A stretch of DNA of 9,534 nt, from positions 1 through 9,534 of the forward strand of contig JBAUHN010000321.1 of assembly GCA_049680295.1 (NCBI GenBank). Direction: 5' to 3'. Shown piece after piece: positions 6,240 to 9,534 of the stretch. The stretch comes from JBAUHN01 sp049680295 (GTDB lineage: Bacteria; Pseudomonadota; Alphaproteobacteria; Rhodobacterales; Rhodobacteraceae). Numbering within the stretch: position 1 is the stretch's first letter; every line of letters begins with the position of its first letter. The notes beneath the pieces are model-generated. The model was not told the DNA's origin. It ran no database searches and was given only the letters and a program-made list of their open reading frames with translations. The position numbers and the translations under genes were made by a program.

Positions 6240-8516
6240 TCAATTTGGTTGTTTGGTGGTTGCGCTGGCCAATGCCGCAATGTTGAAAAGGCCGCGTGAG
6301 GTTGCCGACGGCGTCACCACATGGGCGGCACCATTCAGGCCCAACAGGAAGGGCCCCACGGTTTCCGCATCCGCCAATGACTTGAGCGAATTGATCGCCG
6401 CGTTGGCCGCGTCGAGGTTGGGAAAGACCAGAATGTTGGCATCATCGGTCAGCCGCCCGCACGGCAAAACACGCTCGCGTTCGGATTTGTCAAACGCCAG
6501 GTTCAACCGCATCTCACCATCAAACTCGAAATCGACGTCCGCGGCGGCCAACAGCGCGGTCGCCTCGCGCATCTTGACTGTTGTCTCAGTAGGATGCGCC
6601 CCGAAACTGGCATGTCCGATTAGGGCAACCCGCGGCGTGATCCCAAACCCACGAACCTGTTCGGCGGCCATACGGCAAATGCTTGCAACTTCGTTGGCAC
6701 TGGGATCGCTGTTCACATAGCCATCCGTGACGAACACGGTGCGGCCTTCCAGCATTACCGGAACCAGTGTCGCAAAAACATTATCCTCCCGACTGGCCCC
6801 GAACACCTGTTCGAGGCGTTTGAGATGATCTGAAAATGCGCCGGAAGTGCCGCAAATGACGGCATCCGCGTGGCCCAGATGCACATGCAGCGCACTGCTG
6901 AGCGTATCGCTTGACCGGATCAGCTTGCGGGCCAGTTCAGGGGTGATGCCATCCCGCGCGCGCATGGAGTGAAAGGGCTGGCCATATTCATCTGCAACAG
7001 CCGGGTCGCTGTGATCAAATACGGCGACATCTTGCCCCGGCACAAACCCAAGACCAAGGCTTTTGACTTGTCTGGTGATTTCCTCCAGCCGCCCAGTCAG
7101 AATTGGCTGTGCTACTCGCTCCTTCAGGATGTCGCGCACGGCACGCAAAACACGCGGATCTTCGCCTTCGGCAAAGACGACACGACGCGGTGATGCTTGC
7201 GCTTTGGCAATCACCGGGCGCATCAACGGCGCGGACCGGTTCACAAACCGGGCAAGATCGGTGCGATAAGCCTCCATATCTGCAATAGGTTTGGTTGCAA
7301 CACCAGACTCCATCGCGGCCTTGGCCACCGCCGGAGCGATGGACACCAACAGCCGGGAATCGAACGGCTTTGGCAGAATGTATTCCGGCCCAAAGACCAG
7401 CGAATGATTGCCGTAGGCCTGTGCCACTTCGTCAGAGGCACCATCATGGGTCAGGCTGGCAATTGCCTCCACGCAGGCGACTTTCATCGCTTCGTTGATT
7501 TCGGTGGCCCCGACATCCAACGCGCCCCGGAAAATGAAGGGAAAGCACAAGACGTTGTTGACCTGATTGGGATAGTCGGTGCGACCCGTCGCGATGATCG
7601 CGTCGGATCTGACAGCCAGAACTTCTTCGGGCAGAATTTCCGGATCAGGATTTGCCAAGGCCATGATCAACGGGCTTGGGGCCATTCTTTTCACCTGCCC
7701 AGCCTTCAGCACTCCAGGGCCCGACAAGCCCAGAAAGACATCCGCGCCGTCAATGACATCATCCAGAACCCGCGCTTCGGTAGATTGGGCGAACGCGGCT
7801 TTTTGAGCGTCGGCCTCGCGCCCTTCGTAGACCAGACCTGCGCGGTCGATCAGCCAGATATTCTCGCGCTTGGCACCCATATCCATCAGCAGGTTCAGGC
7901 AGGCGATACCGGCAGCTCCGCCACCAGTTGACACAATCTTGCAGTGCGCCAGATCCTTTTTGACCAGGAGCAATGCGTTGAAAACGGCGGCTCCGACGAC
8001 GATGGCTGTGCCATGCTGATCGTCATGAAAAACCGGAATGTTCATTTCCTTGCGCAGCCGACCTTCGACCACAAAACAGTCAGGCGCTTTGATGTCCTCA
8101 AGGTTGATGCCACCGAATGTTGGCTCCAGTCTCCGGATCGTGTCGGCCAGCACATCGGGATCGTTCTCATCCACTTCGATGTCAAAGCAATCGATATCCG
8201 CGAAGGTCTTGAACAAGACTGCTTTGCCTTCCATCACAGGCTTGGATGCCAGCGCGCCAATATCCCCCAGGCCCAACACCGCAGTTCCGTTGGAGATCAC
8301 GGCAACCAGATTGCCGCGGGCTGTATATTTCATCGCATCAGCGGGGTTGTTGGCGATTGCGGTGCTCGCTTCGGCCACGCCCGGGCTGTAGGCCAGCGCC
8401 AGATCACGTTGCGAGCTCAACGGTTTAGTCGCGCGGATGGCCAACTTACCTGGGCGTCCCCGCTGGTGATACTCCAACGCATCCGAAATGGGCTCGACGA
8501 TGTTATCTTGCTTCAT
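6240..8516 (-). CDS. maeB: NADP-dependent malic enzyme with C-terminal phosphotransacetylase-like domain
   Basis: Oxidatively decarboxylates malate to pyruvate, CO2 and (in MaeB types) NADPH. At 758 residues it matches the long hybrid MaeB form (E. coli 759 aa). The malic domain shows LAYSPGVAEA (41-50), EGKAVLFKTFADID with a likely catalytic Lys (Lys98 or Lys103), acidic metal-ligand candidates at 140-141, and FHDDQHGTAIV (163-173). The nucleotide fold is STGGGAAGIA (196-205). From about residue 430 to the end is a phosphotransacetylase-like domain, with FAEGEDPRVLRA (448-459) and CGTSGAFSDH (555-564); its motif at 631-640 (ALIGHASFGA) departs from the Ser/Thr-Lys-Gly form I recall in active Pta, fitting a regulatory role. 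In characterised relatives this domain mediates acetyl-CoA control. ATG 8516 has a GGAG ribosome site 9 bases upstream. It lies 54 bases after the TRAP permease and 28 before phaA. NAD versus NADP use cannot be decided by eye. Confidence 0.95.
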   Translation of the reverse strand: MKQDNIVEPISDALEYHQRGRPGKLAIRATKPLSSQRDLALAYSPGVAEASTAIANNPADAMKYTARGNLVAVISNGTAVLGLGDIGALASKPVMEGKAVLFKTFADIDCFDIEVDENDPDVLADTIRRLEPTFGGINLEDIKAPDCFVVEGRLRKEMNIPVFHDDQHGTAIVVGAAVFNALLLVKKDLAHCKIVSTGGGAAGIACLNLLMDMGAKRENIWLIDRAGLVYEGREADAQKAAFAQSTEARVLDDVIDGADVFLGLSGPGVLKAGQVKRMAPSPLIMALANPDPEILPEEVLAVRSDAIIATGRTDYPNQVNNVLCFPFIFRGALDVGATEINEAMKVACVEAIASLTHDGASDEVAQAYGNHSLVFGPEYILPKPFDSRLLVSIAPAVAKAAMESGVATKPIADMEAYRTDLARFVNRSAPLMRPVIAKAQASPRRVVFAEGEDPRVLRAVRDILKERVAQPILTGRLEEITRQVKSLGLGFVPGQDVAVFDHSDPAVADEYGQPFHSMRARDGITPELARKLIRSSDTLSSALHVHLGHADAVICGTSGAFSDHLKRLEQVFGASREDNVFATLVPVMLEGRTVFVTDGYVNSDPSANEVASICRMAAEQVRGFGITPRVALIGHASFGAHPTETTVKMREATALLAAADVDFEFDGEMRLNLAFDKSERERVLPCGRLTDDANILVFPNLDAANAAINSLKSLADAETVGPFLLGLNGAAHVVTPSATSRGLFNIAALASATTKQPN

Positions 8517-8538
8517 CTTTTGTCTCCGAATGGATTTT

Positions 8539-8562
8539 GGCGGCCACCCAAGGACAGCCGCC
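8539..8562 (-). other. GC-rich inverted repeat between TRAP permease and maeB
   Basis: GGCGGC (8539-8544) and GCCGCC (8557-8562) are perfect inverted arms around a 12-base centre. On the minus-strand transcript G-U pairs could extend the stem to about 10 pairs with a CUUG loop. It begins 8 bases after the permease stop and ends about 11 bases before the maeB ribosome site. The RNA after the stem reads AAAAUCC, not a U-run, so it does not look like an intrinsic terminator. An mRNA-stabilising or processing hairpin separating two expression levels is possible. Confidence 0.4.
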
Positions 8563-8570
8563 TTACAAGC

Positions 8571-9534
8571 TTAGTAAGCGACCGAGGGCAGCCATGTTGC
8601 GAGCGAGGGGAACAGGATCACCAGCGCCAGACCCGTGAGCTGCAAGAGGATGAACGGAACCACACCTTTGTAGATGTCAGTCAGCGCCACCTCGGGCGGG
8701 GCTACTCCCTTGAGGTAAAACAGGGAGAAGCCAACGGGAGGCGTCAGGAAACTGGTCTGCAGCGTGACCGCGACAAGGATTACGAACCAGATCAGTTCCG
8801 GATTATCCAGTCCGTTACCAGGGATCGACAGTGACATGGCAGCGATAATCGGTGCCACCAATGGCAGGATGATCAAGGTGATCTCGATCCAGTCCAGCAC
8901 AAAACCCAGCAAGAATACTAGAAACAGGATAAACAAGATCGTGCCCATTTCGCCAAAGCCAAGGCTGGTGATCACGTGGGTGATCAGTTCGTCACCGCCA
9001 AGCTCCCTCAAAACGAACGCAAAACACGTGGCACCCAGGAAAATAGCAAAGATATAGGCTGTGGTTTTGAACGTATTGCGCGTAACCTCGGCCAACTTGG
9101 CCCAAGTCAGTTTGCGATAGGCAATGGCCATCAAAGTGGCACCCGCCGCCCCGACGCCCGAGGCTTCAGTTGGTGTCGCGATACCAGCAAAGATCGACCC
9201 CAGAACGGCGACAATAAGCGCCACAGGGGGCAATACAGCTTTGAAAACCTCAACAATTGCTTCCCAATCAACCTTCTTGGCCCCTTCGGGGAGCGGGGCC
9301 ACATCCGCGCGCAACGTTGCGATAACGATGATGTACCCGATATATAGACACCCGATCAAAAGCCCCGGGAACACAGCCGCCATGAACAAGTCACCGACCG
9401 ACAGCGCCATCTGATCGGCCATGATCACCAACATGATGGAGGGCGGGATCAGAATCCCCAAAGTCCCGGAGGATGCGACAACGCCTGATGCCAGCGTTTT
9501 CGAATACTTCTGTTCCATCATGGCTGGCATGGAC
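8571..9534 (-). CDS. TRAP transporter large permease subunit, DctM/FcbT3-like (5' end outside window)
   Basis: Inner-membrane large subunit of a tripartite ATP-independent periplasmic transporter, using an ion gradient to import a solute delivered by a binding protein. About 320 C-terminal residues are visible, mostly hydrophobic membrane segments. TRAP-M hallmarks, counted from Met at 9530, are GTLGILIPPS (22-31), FAGIATPTEASGVG (114-127), and a later region with LDWIEITLIILPL (212-224) and TSFLTPPVGFSLFYLKGVAPPEV (starting at 259; that region is typical of the mannitol/chloroaromatic/2-oxoacid subgroup, COG4664-like, rather than classical C4-dicarboxylate DctM). The stop is TAA at 8573-8571. 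TRAP operons usually run binding protein, small permease, large permease, so those partners should lie beyond the right edge. Substrate is unknown; 2-oxoacids or lactate are plausible from relatives such as TakP systems and from the adjacent pyruvate metabolism, but this is inference. Confidence 0.92.
   Translation of the reverse strand, partial: SMPAMMEQKYSKTLASGVVASSGTLGILIPPSIMLVIMADQMALSVGDLFMAAVFPGLLIGCLYIGYIIVIATLRADVAPLPEGAKKVDWEAIVEVFKAVLPPVALIVAVLGSIFAGIATPTEASGVGAAGATLMAIAYRKLTWAKLAEVTRNTFKTTAYIFAIFLGATCFAFVLRELGGDELITHVITSLGFGEMGTILFILFLVFLLGFVLDWIEITLIILPLVAPIIAAMSLSIPGNGLDNPELIWFVILVAVTLQTSFLTPPVGFSLFYLKGVAPPEVALTDIYKGVVPFILLQLTGLALVILFPSLATWLPSVAY

Noticed and set aside
6212..6280. 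N-terminal extension of phaA by 23 residues
   Set aside because: It overlaps the 3' end of maeB and lies before a good AAAGGA site. Thiolases start at the MTNVVIASAARTG segment.
7944..8834. Plus-strand open frame spanning the maeB start and the end of the TRAP permease
   Set aside because: It covers the antisense of two well-supported genes and the spacer between them. Its composition is that of reversed codons and no domain is recognisable.

Overview
The window reads as one co-oriented stretch of bacterial chromosome. Six protein genes lie on the minus strand and cover almost every base. Moderately high GC, Gram-negative gene types and the wording of the proteins (an alphaproteobacterial-style PhaB, a MaeB with a GGGAAG nucleotide fold and a TRAP transporter) suggest an alphaproteobacterium, probably Rhodobacterales (Roseobacter group). 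That assignment comes from family familiarity, not a search. No tRNA, rRNA, CRISPR array, insertion sequence, phage gene or restriction/defence gene was seen, and no gap exceeds 54 bases.

In transcription order (right to left) the genes are: the C-terminal part of a TRAP transporter large permease (9534-8571); maeB, a malic enzyme with a C-terminal phosphotransacetylase-like domain (8516-6240); phaA, acetyl-CoA acetyltransferase (6211-5036); phaC, class I polyhydroxyalkanoate synthase (4983-3217); phaB, acetoacetyl-CoA reductase (3172-2450); and aceE, the homodimeric-type pyruvate dehydrogenase E1 (2435 to beyond the left edge). Gaps are 54, 28, 52, 44 and 14 bases. At least maeB-phaA-phaC-phaB-aceE looks like one transcription unit.

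Together the genes form a line from central carbon to storage polymer. MaeB turns malate into pyruvate and supplies NADPH. AceE, with E2/E3 subunits expected beyond the left edge, turns pyruvate into acetyl-CoA. PhaA condenses acetyl-CoA, PhaB reduces acetoacetyl-CoA (typically with NADPH), and PhaC polymerises (R)-3-hydroxybutyryl-CoA. The TRAP permease belongs to the subtype that includes 2-oxoacid/lactate and mannitol/chloroaromatic carriers, so it could feed the same line. Each enzyme is a known family. The possible novelty is the packaging: precursor-, reductant- and polymer-forming steps in one apparent operon in the order A-C-B, with no phasin, PhaR or depolymerase gene inside it.

Two small non-coding structures stand out. 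One is a perfect 14-base palindrome in the phaC-phaB spacer that overlaps a CTGC-N4-GCAG motif resembling reported PhaR sites. The other is a GC-rich inverted repeat just after the TRAP permease stop that lacks the U-tract of an intrinsic terminator. The long open frames on the plus strand are codon-register mirror images of the real genes.
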